The notes under the pieces: generated by a model
Seen by the model: only the letters and a program-made list of their open reading frames with translations
What the model was told of the DNA's origin: nothing
The model's database searches: none
NCBI GenBank assembly: GCA_964510515.1
Contig: CAZEAU010000001.1
Location: 62,001-126,000 of the forward strand
From: SURF-21 sp964510515
GTDB taxonomy: Bacteria > Actinomycetota > Geothermincolia > Geothermincolales > RBG-13-55-18
Reading direction: 5' to 3'
Length of the DNA: 64,000 nt
Program-made: the position numbers and the translations under genes
Shown: piece by piece, positions 26,248 to 33,948 of the stretch
How the letters are laid out: the number at the start of each line of letters is the position of its first letter
How positions within the stretch are numbered: position 1 is the stretch's first letter

Positions 26248-27153
26248 ATGCACGAGAGCGTGGAGGAGTACCTGGGATCTCTGGAGAACGAGCGCAACGT
26301 ATCTCCGCAGACCCTGCGCGCTTACCGGCGCGACCTCGCCGTTTTCAAGGAGTTCTGCACGCGCTCCGGCACGGAGAGGCCGGAGGACATCGACCACCTG
26401 CTGCTGCGCCGCTTTCTGGCAAACCTGCAGACCAGGGGGTATTCACGTTCCACGCTGGCCAGGCGCGCCTCGACGCTGCGCGGGTATTTCCGCTTCCTGG
26501 TGGCGCGAGGCTACCTGGAGGTGGACCCCGCCACGGCCCTGTCTCCGCCGCGGCGGGAGCGCCGCCTCCCCCGGGTGCTGCGGCAGGAGGAAATAGAGGC
26601 CGCGGAGGCGAAGCAGGGATTGCGCGTGTACGCCACATCGCTGAGGGACATGGCCCTGGTCGAGCTCCTTTACGCCACGGGGATGCGCGTGGGGGAACTG
26701 GCCGCCCTCGACCTGGAGGATGTCGACCTGAAAAGAGGGGAGGTGAGGGTTCTCGGTAAGGGCCGAAAGGAGCGTGTAATACCCTTCTATGCGGCCGCGG
26801 GGCAGTTGCTGGCCAGGTACCTGGAGGCGGAGAGGCCGGTGCTGGCGGCCAATGCCGCCGTGGGCGGGGCGGACGGCGACCCCCTTTTCGTGGGCGCCAG
26901 GGGAGGAAGGCTCGGCGAGCGCGGCGTCCGCCGCGCGGTGGAACGTTTTTTCCGTGCGCTGGAGGGGGGAAAGAGGATAAGCCCGCATACTCTGCGCCAC
27001 ACTTTCGCGACCCATATGCTGCAGGGTGGCGCCGATTTGAGAACGGTTCAGGAGCTGCTGGGTCACGTTGATTTATCAACAACCCAGATATATACTCATC
27101 TTAGCAAAGGTCAGCTCAAAGAGGTGTTTTTCCGGACCCACCCCCGCGCTTGA
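26248..27153 (+). CDS. xerC: Tyrosine recombinase XerC
   Basis: Site-specific recombinase that resolves chromosome dimers at dif together with XerD. It has 301 residues. The ATG at 26248 is chosen because it has GAGGGGGAG upstream and gives the normal XerC N-terminus; an ATG at 26164 lies in the AT-rich promoter region. An N-terminal SAM-like domain (YLGSLENERNVSPQTLRAYR) is followed by the catalytic domain with Arg in TGMRVGELAALDLEDV (near 147), Lys in VLGKGRKERVIPF, HTLRHTFATHML (near 247-258), His in LGHVDLSTTQ and Tyr in IYTHLS (near 281). All catalytic residues are present. The gene lies between dprA and the WhiG-like sigma factor. XerD cannot be excluded, since the two are hard to separate by sequence alone. 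Confidence 0.9.
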   Translation: MHESVEEYLGSLENERNVSPQTLRAYRRDLAVFKEFCTRSGTERPEDIDHLLLRRFLANLQTRGYSRSTLARRASTLRGYFRFLVARGYLEVDPATALSPPRRERRLPRVLRQEEIEAAEAKQGLRVYATSLRDMALVELLYATGMRVGELAALDLEDVDLKRGEVRVLGKGRKERVIPFYAAAGQLLARYLEAERPVLAANAAVGGADGDPLFVGARGGRLGERGVRRAVERFFRALEGGKRISPHTLRHTFATHMLQGGADLRTVQELLGHVDLSTTQIYTHLSKGQLKEVFFRTHPRA

Positions 27154-27192
27154 CGCCCGGCGAGGAGCGGCATTTAAACCGAGACAGGCAGT

Positions 27193-28014
27193 ATGTTGAA
27201 CACGGCAGACTTCTATAAAAGGGGAGCGAGATTGGAAGGGATAGAGGACGTAACCCTGATTTGGAAGCAATACAAAAAGGAGGGGTCACAAGAATCCCGC
27301 GAGAAGCTCATCCTCAACTACGCCCCCCTGGTCAAATACGTCGCCGGCAGGGTGTCCTCGGGGCTCCCGCCGAACATCGAATACGCCGACCTGGTCAGCT
27401 ACGGGATATTCGGGCTCATCGACGCGATCGAGAAGTACGATCCCGAACGCGGCATCAAGTTCGAGACCTATGCCGTCGCCCGCATCAAGGGGGCCATCAT
27501 CGACGAGCTGCGTTCCATCGACTGGGTGCCCCGCTCCGTCCGCTTCAAGGCCAGGGAGCTGGAGAGGGCCTATACCACCCTGGAAAACGAGCTCAAACGG
27601 CTTCCCAGTGACGAGGAAGTGGCCAGGCATATGGGCATATCCGTGGGCGAGCTCAACCAGCTGCTGCAGCAGCTGAGCTTCATCTCCCTGGTGGCCCTGG
27701 ACGAGCTCTGGAACGTGGGGGGGGACAAGGGCGACAAGGTCAGCCTGGTGGACACCCTCGAGGACTCCCGGGTAAAAGACCCCGCCAAGGCCTACGAGGT
27801 AGAGGAGATGAAGCGGATACTGGCGGAGGCCATAAACCGCCTCCCGGAGCGGGAGAAGATAGTCGTCAGCCTCTATTATTACGAGGCCCTGACCCTGCGG
27901 GAGATAGGGGAGGTCCTGGGGGTGACCGAGTCCAGGGTCTGCCAGATGCACACCAAGGCCATTCTGCGCTTGAAGGGCAGGCTCACCAGCGCGAGGGGAG
28001 CCCTGGAGGCCTGA
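27193..28014 (+). CDS. whiG: Sigma-70-family factor, WhiG/FliA type
   Basis: Alternative sigma factor of the FliA/WhiG/SigD group, which controls motility in many bacteria and sporulation in Streptomyces. It has 273 residues from the ATG at 27193, or 260 from the TTG at 27232, which has the better AGGGGAG. Region 2 is NYAPLVKYVAGRVSSGLPPN, YADLVSYGIFGLIDAIEKYD and RGIKFETYAVARIKGAIIDE, which matches WhiG closely. Region 3 is LPSDEEVARHMGISVGELNQ, and region 4 is LPEREKIVVSLYYYEALTLR plus GVTESRVCQMHTKAI. The position just before rpsB is that of whiG in Streptomyces. No anti-sigma or flagellar gene is nearby, so the regulon is unknown. Confidence 0.87.
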   Translation: MLNTADFYKRGARLEGIEDVTLIWKQYKKEGSQESREKLILNYAPLVKYVAGRVSSGLPPNIEYADLVSYGIFGLIDAIEKYDPERGIKFETYAVARIKGAIIDELRSIDWVPRSVRFKARELERAYTTLENELKRLPSDEEVARHMGISVGELNQLLQQLSFISLVALDELWNVGGDKGDKVSLVDTLEDSRVKDPAKAYEVEEMKRILAEAINRLPEREKIVVSLYYYEALTLREIGEVLGVTESRVCQMHTKAILRLKGRLTSARGALEA

Positions 28015-28108
28015 GGGCCGTGCGCCGGGAGGGAGCCCGCAGTATGCCCGCGAGCGGGGTGGCGCGATCCTCTAGCGGGCGGGCCGGAGGCGGAGGAAGA
28101 GTTGCGTG

Positions 28109-28138
28109 TTGCCGCGGCAAACGCCGCCGTGATAATAT
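28109..28138 (+). promoter_or_regulatory. Promoter for the rpsB leader
   Basis: TTGCCG at 28109-28114 is followed after 18 bases by TAATAT (28133-28138), or after 16 by GATAAT. The sequence is locally A+T-rich. The expected start is near 28145, just before the folded leader. Confidence 0.5.
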
Positions 28139-28187
28139 TTAATCTCGCCTCCCGGCTTGAGATTTAAGGAGGTGGGCCTCTCGAGCC

Positions 28188-28205
28188 GTGACCTGTGCGA
28201 GATGA
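28188..28205 (+). CDS. Possible five-codon leader peptide in the rpsB attenuator
   Basis: GTG ACC TGT GCG AGA TGA reads M-T-C-A-R-stop inside the loop enclosed by the short pairing. AAGGAGG lies 15 bases upstream, a long but possible spacing. If translated, the ribosome would cover arm A. This is weak evidence and could be chance. Confidence 0.2.
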   Translation: MTCAR

Positions 28206-28224
28206 GCCGAGAGGCGCCGAGAGG

Positions 28225-28246
28225 CCCGCACGCGGCGGGTTTTTTT
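28225..28246 (+). terminator. Rho-independent terminator in the rpsB leader
   Basis: CCCGC-ACGCG-GCGGG stem-loop followed by seven T residues, the clearest intrinsic terminator in the window. It either ends whiG transcripts, attenuates rpsB, or both. Confidence 0.75.
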
Positions 28247-28354
28247 ATGCCGCCGCGCGGACAATACACACGCTCGCGGACCCTTGCCCGGGGTGTCCCT
28301 GCGGGGAGCGGGAGGAGGGGATGATGCGAGCGGAGGAGTAACCAAGGAGGAGAC

Positions 28355-29170
28355 ATGACCGTAGTATCCATGAAACACCTGCTCGAGGCGGGGGTCCATT
28401 TCGGGCATCAGACGCGCAGATGGAACCCCAAGATGAAAAAATACATCTTCACCGAGCGCAACGGTATCTACATCATCGACCTGCAGCAGACCCTGGCCCT
28501 CATCGAGGAGGCGTACAAGTTTATCCGTGACATGGTCGGTGGCGGCGGCTCGCTGCTCATGGTGGGAACGAAGAAGCAGGCGCAGGAGGCCACAAAGGAG
28601 AACGCGCAGCGCTGCGGCATGCCCTACGTCACCAACCGCTGGCTGGGGGGAACCCTCACCAACTGGGTGACCATCAGCAAGCGCATCGCCAAGCTCAAGG
28701 AACTCGAGGAGATGGAGGCGGAGGGGGAGCTGGAGAGGATGCCCAAGAAGCAGGCCACGCGGGTGCGCCACAATCTCGTCAAGCTGCGCCGCGGCCTGGA
28801 GGGCCTGCGCAATATGGACAAGCTCCCGAGCGGCGTTTTCATCATCGATCCGCGCAAGGAAGAAATCGCGCTCATGGAGGCCCGCAAGTTGGAGATCCCG
28901 GTGATCGCCGTGGTGGATACGAACTGCGATCCGGACCTCGTGGATTTCGTCATCCCCGGTAACGACGACGCCATCCGGGCCGCCAACCTCATCAGCAAGA
29001 TAATCGCCAACGCGGTGCTGGAGGGCTTTCAGATACGCGATGCCCGGGAGGCCAGGCGCCACAGGGAAGAGGAGGCGGAGCGCGCCGCCGCCGAGAGGAA
29101 GCGCAAGGCGGCGCAGGAGGCCGCTGCGCAGGCCGGGGAGGAAAAGATCGAGGCGAAGGCGGGAGAATGA
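28355..29170 (+). CDS. rpsB: 30S ribosomal protein S2
   Basis: Ribosomal protein of 271 residues. The N-terminus VVSMKHLLEAGVHFGHQTRR and WNPKMKKYIFTERNGIYIID are diagnostic, as are GTKKQAQEAT, YVTNRWLGGTLTNW, FIIDPRKEEIALMEA and VDTNCDPDLVDFVIPGNDDA. A charged C-terminal extension of about 35 residues, rich in A, E, R and K, makes it somewhat longer than the E. coli protein. AAGGAGGAG precedes the ATG. It is the first gene of rpsB-tsf-pyrH-frr-cdsA, preceded by the attenuator-like leader. Confidence 0.97.
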   Translation: MTVVSMKHLLEAGVHFGHQTRRWNPKMKKYIFTERNGIYIIDLQQTLALIEEAYKFIRDMVGGGGSLLMVGTKKQAQEATKENAQRCGMPYVTNRWLGGTLTNWVTISKRIAKLKELEEMEAEGELERMPKKQATRVRHNLVKLRRGLEGLRNMDKLPSGVFIIDPRKEEIALMEARKLEIPVIAVVDTNCDPDLVDFVIPGNDDAIRAANLISKIIANAVLEGFQIRDAREARRHREEEAERAAAERKRKAAQEAAAQAGEEKIEAKAGE

Positions 29171-29214
29171 CCCCGCCGCCCCCTGACGATTTGGATCGCC
29201 CTTAAGGAGGAACG

Positions 29215-29820
29215 ATGGAGATCAGCGCGGCACAGGTAAAGGAGCTCAGGGAGGCCACGGGGGCCGGTATCATGGACTGCAAGCAGGCGCTGCAGGAAGC
29301 GGGCGGAGAGGTGGAAAAGGCCACCCGCATACTCAGGGAGAAGGGGCTGGCGGGAGCGCAGAAAAAGGCGGGGCGCACCGCCGCCGACGGCATCGTCGAC
29401 GCCTATATCCATCTCAACAGCCGTATCGGGGTGCTGCTCGAGGTCAATTGCGAGACCGATTTCGTGGCCCGCAACGAAGACTTCAAGGCCATGGTGCACG
29501 ACATAGCCATGCATATAGCGGCCTCCCGACCCCTCTTCGTATCCAGCGAGAAGGTGCCCGAGGAGGCGCTAGCCGAGGAGAGGGAGATATACCGCAACCG
29601 CGCCCTCAAGGAGGGCAAGCCGGAAAAGATTGTGGACAAGATAGTCGAGGGGCGCATGAAGAAATACTTCGAGGAGGTCTGCCTGCTCGAACAGCCTTTC
29701 GTCAAGGATCCCGAGATGACCGTCGGCGAGCTGGTGCAAACGACCATGGCCGCGGTGGGGGAGAACATCGTGGTCAGGCGCTTTGCGCGCTTCCAGGTGG
29801 GGGAGCATGCCGCGGAGTAG
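29215..29820 (+). CDS. tsf: Elongation factor Ts, short form
   Basis: Nucleotide-exchange factor for EF-Tu. The N-terminal UBA-like domain reads VKELREATGAGIMDCKQALQ, and the EF-Tu-contacting TDFVARN motif is intact (residues about 82-88). At 201 residues it is much shorter than the E. coli protein (about 283) and close to the single-core form of Thermus. The C-terminal motif EQPFVKDPEMTVGELV is present, so it is not truncated. AAGGAGGAACG precedes the ATG. Confidence 0.96.
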   Translation: MEISAAQVKELREATGAGIMDCKQALQEAGGEVEKATRILREKGLAGAQKKAGRTAADGIVDAYIHLNSRIGVLLEVNCETDFVARNEDFKAMVHDIAMHIAASRPLFVSSEKVPEEALAEEREIYRNRALKEGKPEKIVDKIVEGRMKKYFEEVCLLEQPFVKDPEMTVGELVQTTMAAVGENIVVRRFARFQVGEHAAE

Positions 29821-29915
29821 GGTGGACATTCGCGGCGCCGCGAATGTGGCGGCGAGCCGGGGACGGAACAAAAGTGCGGGCATGAGCGAGCCGGGGGCCG
29901 GAAGGGGGGGGAGTC

Positions 29916-30668
29916 ATGGCGGAGGAGAGCGGCGGGGAGCGACCCCGCTTCAGGAGAGCCCTCATCAAGCTGAGCGGTGAGGCCTTCATGGGGCGCCTCG
30001 ATTACGGCATCGACCCCGAGATGGTCAAGACCATCTCGGACGAACTGGCCGCCGTGAGCGAGATCGGGGTGCAGGTGGCAGTGGTGGTGGGCGGCGGCAA
30101 TATCTTCCGCGGGGTGGCGGCGAGCGCGCGCGGCATGGACCGCGCCACCGCGGACTACGTGGGCATGCTGGCCACGGTGATGAATTCCCTGGCCCTGCAG
30201 GACGCCCTGGAGAAACGGGGCGTGTTCACCCGCGTGCAGTCGGCCATCGAGATGCAGTCCGTGGCCGAGCCCTATATCAGGCGGCGCGCCATCCGCCACC
30301 TGGAGAAAGGGCGCATCGTCATCTTCGCGGCGGGCACGGGAAACCCTTACTTCACCACCGATACCACCGCCGCGCTGAGGGCGCTGGAGATAAGCGCGGA
30401 GGCCATCCTCAAGGCCACCATGGTCAACGGCGTGTACGACTGCGACCCCAGGGCAAACCCGGACGCGGTGATGTACGCCTCCCTGGACTATATCGAGGTC
30501 CTGCAGCAGGGCTTGCGGGTCATGGACGCCACCGCCATCTCCCTGTGCATGGACAACGCGCTCCCCATCATCGTCTTCAACATGACCGTGCCCGGAAACA
30601 TCACCCGGGTGCTGTTCGGTGAGAGGATAGGGACCATCGTCGCCTCGCAAGGGGAAGAAGGGAGGTAA
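29916..30668 (+). CDS. pyrH: Uridylate kinase
   Basis: Phosphorylates UMP to UDP in pyrimidine nucleotide synthesis. It has 250 residues. Family motifs are RALIKLSGEAFMG, VVVGGGNIFRG, ATADYVGMLATVMNSLAL, IFAAGTGNPYFTTDTTAALR and NGVYDCDPRANPDA. The ATG follows GGAAGGGGGGGAG. The rpsB-tsf-pyrH-frr order is strongly conserved in bacteria. Confidence 0.97.
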   Translation: MAEESGGERPRFRRALIKLSGEAFMGRLDYGIDPEMVKTISDELAAVSEIGVQVAVVVGGGNIFRGVAASARGMDRATADYVGMLATVMNSLALQDALEKRGVFTRVQSAIEMQSVAEPYIRRRAIRHLEKGRIVIFAAGTGNPYFTTDTTAALRALEISAEAILKATMVNGVYDCDPRANPDAVMYASLDYIEVLQQGLRVMDATAISLCMDNALPIIVFNMTVPGNITRVLFGERIGTIVASQGEEGR

Positions 30669-30672
30669 CCCC

Positions 30673-31230
30673 GTGTTGGAAGAGATACTGCGGGATGCGG
30701 AAAGACGCATGAAGAGAACGGTGGAGCACGCGCGCGAGGATTTCGCCTCGGTGCGCACGGGGCGCGCCAGCGCCTCCCTGCTCAACCGCGTGTCGGTGAA
30801 TTATTACGGCGTTCCGACGCCCCTCAGCCAGATCGCCTCCATAGCCGTGCCGGAACCCACGCTGCTGGTGGTCTCCCCCTACGATAAGAGCGCCATCGAG
30901 GACGTGGAGAAGGCCCTCATGCAGGCGGACCTGGGCGTGAACCCGGTAAACGACGGCAACGTCATCCGTCTGCCCATTCCCAGGCTGACCGAGGAGCGCC
31001 GCAAGGAGCTGACCAGGGTGGTGCGCGCCAAGGCCGAGGAGGGAAGGGTGGCCATCCGCAACGTGCGCCGTGACGTCATCGACGACCTGCGTGCCTTCGA
31101 GAAGGAGGGGTCGATAAGCGAGGACGACCGCCATCGTGGCCAGGAGAGGGCGCAGAAGCTGACCGACCGCTTCATCGCCGAGACGGACGAGATGCTCAAG
31201 GTCAAGGAAAAGGAACTCATGGAGGTCTGA
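30673..31230 (+). CDS. frr: Ribosome recycling factor
   Basis: Splits the post-termination ribosome with EF-G. It has 185 residues, the normal size. Family motifs are VRTGRASASLLNRVSVNYYG, TPLSQIASIAVPEPTLL, IRLPIPRLTEERRKEL and IRNVRRDVIDDL. The GTG start follows GGGAGGTAACCCC and is four bases after the pyrH stop. Confidence 0.97.
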   Translation: MLEEILRDAERRMKRTVEHAREDFASVRTGRASASLLNRVSVNYYGVPTPLSQIASIAVPEPTLLVVSPYDKSAIEDVEKALMQADLGVNPVNDGNVIRLPIPRLTEERRKELTRVVRAKAEEGRVAIRNVRRDVIDDLRAFEKEGSISEDDRHRGQERAQKLTDRFIAETDEMLKVKEKELMEV

Positions 31231-31231
31231 G

Positions 31232-32119
31232 TTGGCGCAAGCGAGGCGGGGGATCGGGCCCGGCGGGGGCGGGGAGCGCAGCTCGAGCGCATCCCGCTTC
31301 GCCGGCTTCGCCGTGCGCGTGGTGAGCGCGGTCCTGGTGGTGCTGGTCATCGTCATCCTGCTGTGGTGGGGGGAGATCCCCTTCATGGTGGGCATCGCCC
31401 TCATCGCCGTCATCGGCCTGTGGGAGTTGTACTCCACCTTCTCCCGCCACGGCCATAAGCCGGCCATGCTGCTCTCCATGGGCGTGGGGGGCGCCCTGCC
31501 GGTGATCGCCTTCTTCGCGCGTGAGAGCGGCGACCTGGCCCCCCTGGCCCTCACCCTGGCCCTCTACCTGCCCGTCCTCTTCGCCTGGTGCATATTCCGC
31601 CGCGGCTCCGAGTCCCCCACCACCGACATCTCGGTGTCGCTGCTGGGCGTGGTCATGACGGGCTTTTGCCTGGCTCACTTCGTGCTCATGCTCGGCCTGG
31701 ATCCGGACATCCCCTGGACCGTCCCCTTCACGGTCATCGTCATGGTGTGGATATCCGACGCCGTGGCCTACCTGGCGGGGTCGGCGCTGGGGCGGCATAA
31801 GATGGCGCCGCGCATCAGCCCCGGCAAGAGCTGGGAGGGCTTCATCGCCGGCACCGCCGCCGTATTCATCGCGGCGTATGTGCTGCACCTCACGGTGAAC
31901 CGCGCCTGGCTCAGCCTCGCCGTGGCCATGGAGCTGGCGGCGATAGTATGCGTATGCGCTCCCCTGGGCGACCTCTCGGAGTCCACGGTGAAGCGGGAGC
32001 TGGGCATCAAGGACATGAGCTCCCTCATCCCCGGCCACGGCGGCATCATGGACCGCTTCGACTCCATGTTCTTCACCGCCGCCGTATCCTACTATTTCCT
32101 GCGCTACCTCATCTTCTAA
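31232..32119 (+). CDS. cdsA: Phosphatidate cytidylyltransferase (CDP-diacylglycerol synthase)
   Basis: Integral membrane enzyme that makes CDP-diacylglycerol from phosphatidate and CTP, the precursor for the phosphatidylinositol-type lipid pathway encoded at 38515-42187. It has 295 residues and several hydrophobic helices (the first in VVSAVLVVLVIVILLWW). The family signature lies near the C-terminus: LGDLSESTVKRELGIKD, LIPGHGGIMDRFDS. The MAPRISPGKSWEGFI motif is also typical. The start is TTG, two bases after the frr stop, with GGAGGT just upstream. Confidence 0.94.
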   Translation: MAQARRGIGPGGGGERSSSASRFAGFAVRVVSAVLVVLVIVILLWWGEIPFMVGIALIAVIGLWELYSTFSRHGHKPAMLLSMGVGGALPVIAFFARESGDLAPLALTLALYLPVLFAWCIFRRGSESPTTDISVSLLGVVMTGFCLAHFVLMLGLDPDIPWTVPFTVIVMVWISDAVAYLAGSALGRHKMAPRISPGKSWEGFIAGTAAVFIAAYVLHLTVNRAWLSLAVAMELAAIVCVCAPLGDLSESTVKRELGIKDMSSLIPGHGGIMDRFDSMFFTAAVSYYFLRYLIF

Positions 32120-32774
32120 GCCCGATGCTCACGCGGCCGGCAACAAGGCCACGCGCACATCCATAAGCCGGCATTTCAAATCCTGCCGCGTCCGCCCGGG
32201 GCGAATATCCTGCGCAACGTTTCCCTCATAACCTTGCTTTGATTTAAAATCCCCCTGACGCCGACCCCCGTGGATTCGCACCCCGCCCTCCCCTCATGCC
32301 GGCCGCTCCTCCTGGCTGCGATCAAAACCCGGCCGGGCGAAGGGGGCAGGGGGACGTTGAGGGCGGCAAAAGGAGGCGGGCGCTTGGCGTCAACCGGCCC
32401 CGCTTTCCGCTCTGCGCAGGCGCAAGGCATGCAGGCGGCCGCGAAACCCGCCAGCTGAGCGGATATTCCGATGCCCCGCAGCCTGTTGCCCCGCTGCGTG
32501 GCGGTCATGGCGCGGGCCGGGGAGGGCTTGGGGAAGGAGGGCCGCGGGCGCGGGAGGGAAATGTCGTCCTGGCCGCTGGCTTGCCGGGCGGCGCCGCTCG
32601 CCCCCCCCCGGCGGATGCGTCGGCTCAGGCCGCATCTTTCATATTCCCTCCCTCATATGCCCCCCTCGTTTTCCTTTATCCCTGGTCTTCCGGGAAGTTC
32701 ACGCACGCTTGCTCCGCGATCCGTCATGGACGGAGGGTAAGGCTTCATTGCGCTCCAACCCGTATAATGTTGCC
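32120..32774 (+). other. 655-base region without a supported gene
   Basis: Open frames here are short or have no family look (low-complexity R/A/G/P), so I call none. An A+T-richer patch lies near 32230-32255 (TTTGATTTAAAAT). The last bases hold a perfect TATAAT (32763-32768) for dxr. I see no tRNA, repeat array or strong terminator. A small RNA is possible but unsupported. Confidence 0.55.
32763..32774 (+). promoter_or_regulatory. -10 box placing the dxr transcription start on its ATG
   Basis: TATAAT (32763-32768) is followed by exactly six bases and then the dxr ATG at 32775. The usual start distance from a -10 puts +1 on the A of ATG, so the mRNA should be leaderless. No Shine-Dalgarno is present. 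The -35 region is not recognisable. Confidence 0.65.
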
Positions 32775-33947
32775 ATGAAGACAAGGGAGGGATCGCGCGG
32801 GCTGGCCGTGCTCGGCAGCACCGGCTCCATCGGGACCCAGGCCCTGGAGGTGGTGGATGCCCACCCCGGCCGCCTCAGGCTGGTGGCCTTGACCGCCCAT
32901 TCCAACGTCGGGCTCCTGGAGGAGCAGGCGCGCAGGTACCGGCCGGAGCTGGTGGGCATGGCGAGCGAGGCCGCCGCCGCCGAGCTGCGCGGCCGCCTCG
33001 CGGGAACGGGCATCGAGGTCGCGGCGGGAGCGGACGGCCTGCTGCAGGCGGCCGCGTACCCTGCGGCCGACATCGTCCTCAACGGCATCGTGGGCTCGGC
33101 CGGTCTTCCCCCCACCCTGGCCGCGCTGGGGGCGGGCAAGCGGCTGGCCCTGGCCAACAAGGAGAGCATGGTGGCGGGAGGAGACCTGGTGCTGGAGGCG
33201 CTCAAGTCCGGAGGGGAGCTCATACCCGTGGACTCGGAGCACGGCGCCGTCTTCCACTGCCTGCGGGGAGAGGACTTGTCCGAGGTGGAGAACATCATCC
33301 TCACCGCCTCCGGGGGCCCCTTTTTCGGGCGCAGCCGGGAGGAACTGGAGGGGGTGGGCATAAGCGACGCCCTGGCCCACCCCACCTGGAGCATGGGGAG
33401 GAAGATAAGCATAGATTCGGCGACGCTCATGAACAAGGGCCTGGAGGTCATCGAGGCCCACTTCCTCTTCGGGGTGCCGTACGACCGCATAAGGGTGGTG
33501 GCCCACCCCGAGAGCGTGGTGCACTCGCTGGTGGAGTTCCGCGACGGCTCCCTCTCCGCGCAGCTCAGCCTGCCGGATATGCGCCTCCCCATCGCCCTGG
33601 CCCTCTCCTGGCCGCAGAGGTGGGGGCCTCCCTTCAAGCGCACCGACCTCGCCTCGCTGGGCAGCCTCGGCTTCGGGAGGATAGACGCCGCTACCTTCGG
33701 ATGCCTGGAGCTGGCCTACCGTGCCGGCAGGGCGGGGGGCCTGGCTCCCGCGGTGCTCAACGCCGCCAACGAGGTGGCGGTGGCGGCCTTCCTGGCGGGA
33801 AGAATAGGCTTCATGGACATCGAGAGGGTGGTGGATAAGACCCTGGAGGGGTTCGAACCGTCGAGCGCGCGCTCCCTGGCCGATGTGCTGGAGGCGGAGA
33901 AGTGGGCGCGCGCCGCGGCGCGGCAGGCGGCGGGAGAGGCGGCATGA
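32775..33947 (+). CDS. dxr: 1-deoxy-D-xylulose 5-phosphate reductoisomerase
   Basis: Makes 2-C-methyl-D-erythritol 4-phosphate with NADPH, the first committed step of the MEP isoprenoid pathway. It has 390 residues. The NADPH site is LAVLGSTGSIGTQALEVVD at the N-terminus. Metal- and substrate-binding motifs are ALANKESMVAGG, VDSEHGAVFHCL, ILTASGGPFF, HPTWSMGRKISIDSATLMNK and GLEVIEAHFLFGV. The ATG at 32775 matches the family N-terminus; frames upstream are spurious. dxr-rseP-ispG form a tight cluster (1-base gap, then 4-base overlap), and ispH is at 63167. Confidence 0.96.
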   Translation: MKTREGSRGLAVLGSTGSIGTQALEVVDAHPGRLRLVALTAHSNVGLLEEQARRYRPELVGMASEAAAAELRGRLAGTGIEVAAGADGLLQAAAYPAADIVLNGIVGSAGLPPTLAALGAGKRLALANKESMVAGGDLVLEALKSGGELIPVDSEHGAVFHCLRGEDLSEVENIILTASGGPFFGRSREELEGVGISDALAHPTWSMGRKISIDSATLMNKGLEVIEAHFLFGVPYDRIRVVAHPESVVHSLVEFRDGSLSAQLSLPDMRLPIALALSWPQRWGPPFKRTDLASLGSLGFGRIDAATFGCLELAYRAGRAGGLAPAVLNAANEVAVAAFLAGRIGFMDIERVVDKTLEGFEPSSARSLADVLEAEKWARAAARQAAGEAA

Positions 33948-33948
33948 C

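Larger units (their letters stand above)
28166..28246 (+). promoter_or_regulatory. Candidate transcription attenuator in the rpsB leader
   Basis: Arm A, GGGCCTCTCG (28174-28183), can pair with CGAGAGGC at 28208-28215, or over 10 bases with CGAGAGGCCC at 28218-28227. The second pairing uses the CCC that is also the 5' side of a terminator stem (CCCGC 28225-28229, GCGGG 28235-28239). Seven T residues (28240-28246) follow. These exclusive structures are typical of an attenuator. A GGAGG at 28168-28172 precedes arm A. The effector is unknown; S2 feedback is one possibility. Confidence 0.6.
28015..28354 (+). other. Gene-free 340-base leader region before rpsB
   Basis: No protein gene of normal size fits. 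The region contains a promoter near 28109-28138, a structured leader with a terminator (28166-28246), and about 100 further bases that end in AAGGAGGAG before rpsB. Confidence 0.7.

Noticed and set aside
32296..32778. 160-residue open frame in the gap before dxr
   Set aside because: Low-complexity composition, no ribosome-binding site and no family pattern. It also runs into dxr in another frame.
33850..33866. GGTTCGAACC-like sequence resembling a tRNA T-arm
   Set aside because: It lies inside the intact dxr reading frame and no acceptor or anticodon arm can be drawn around it.
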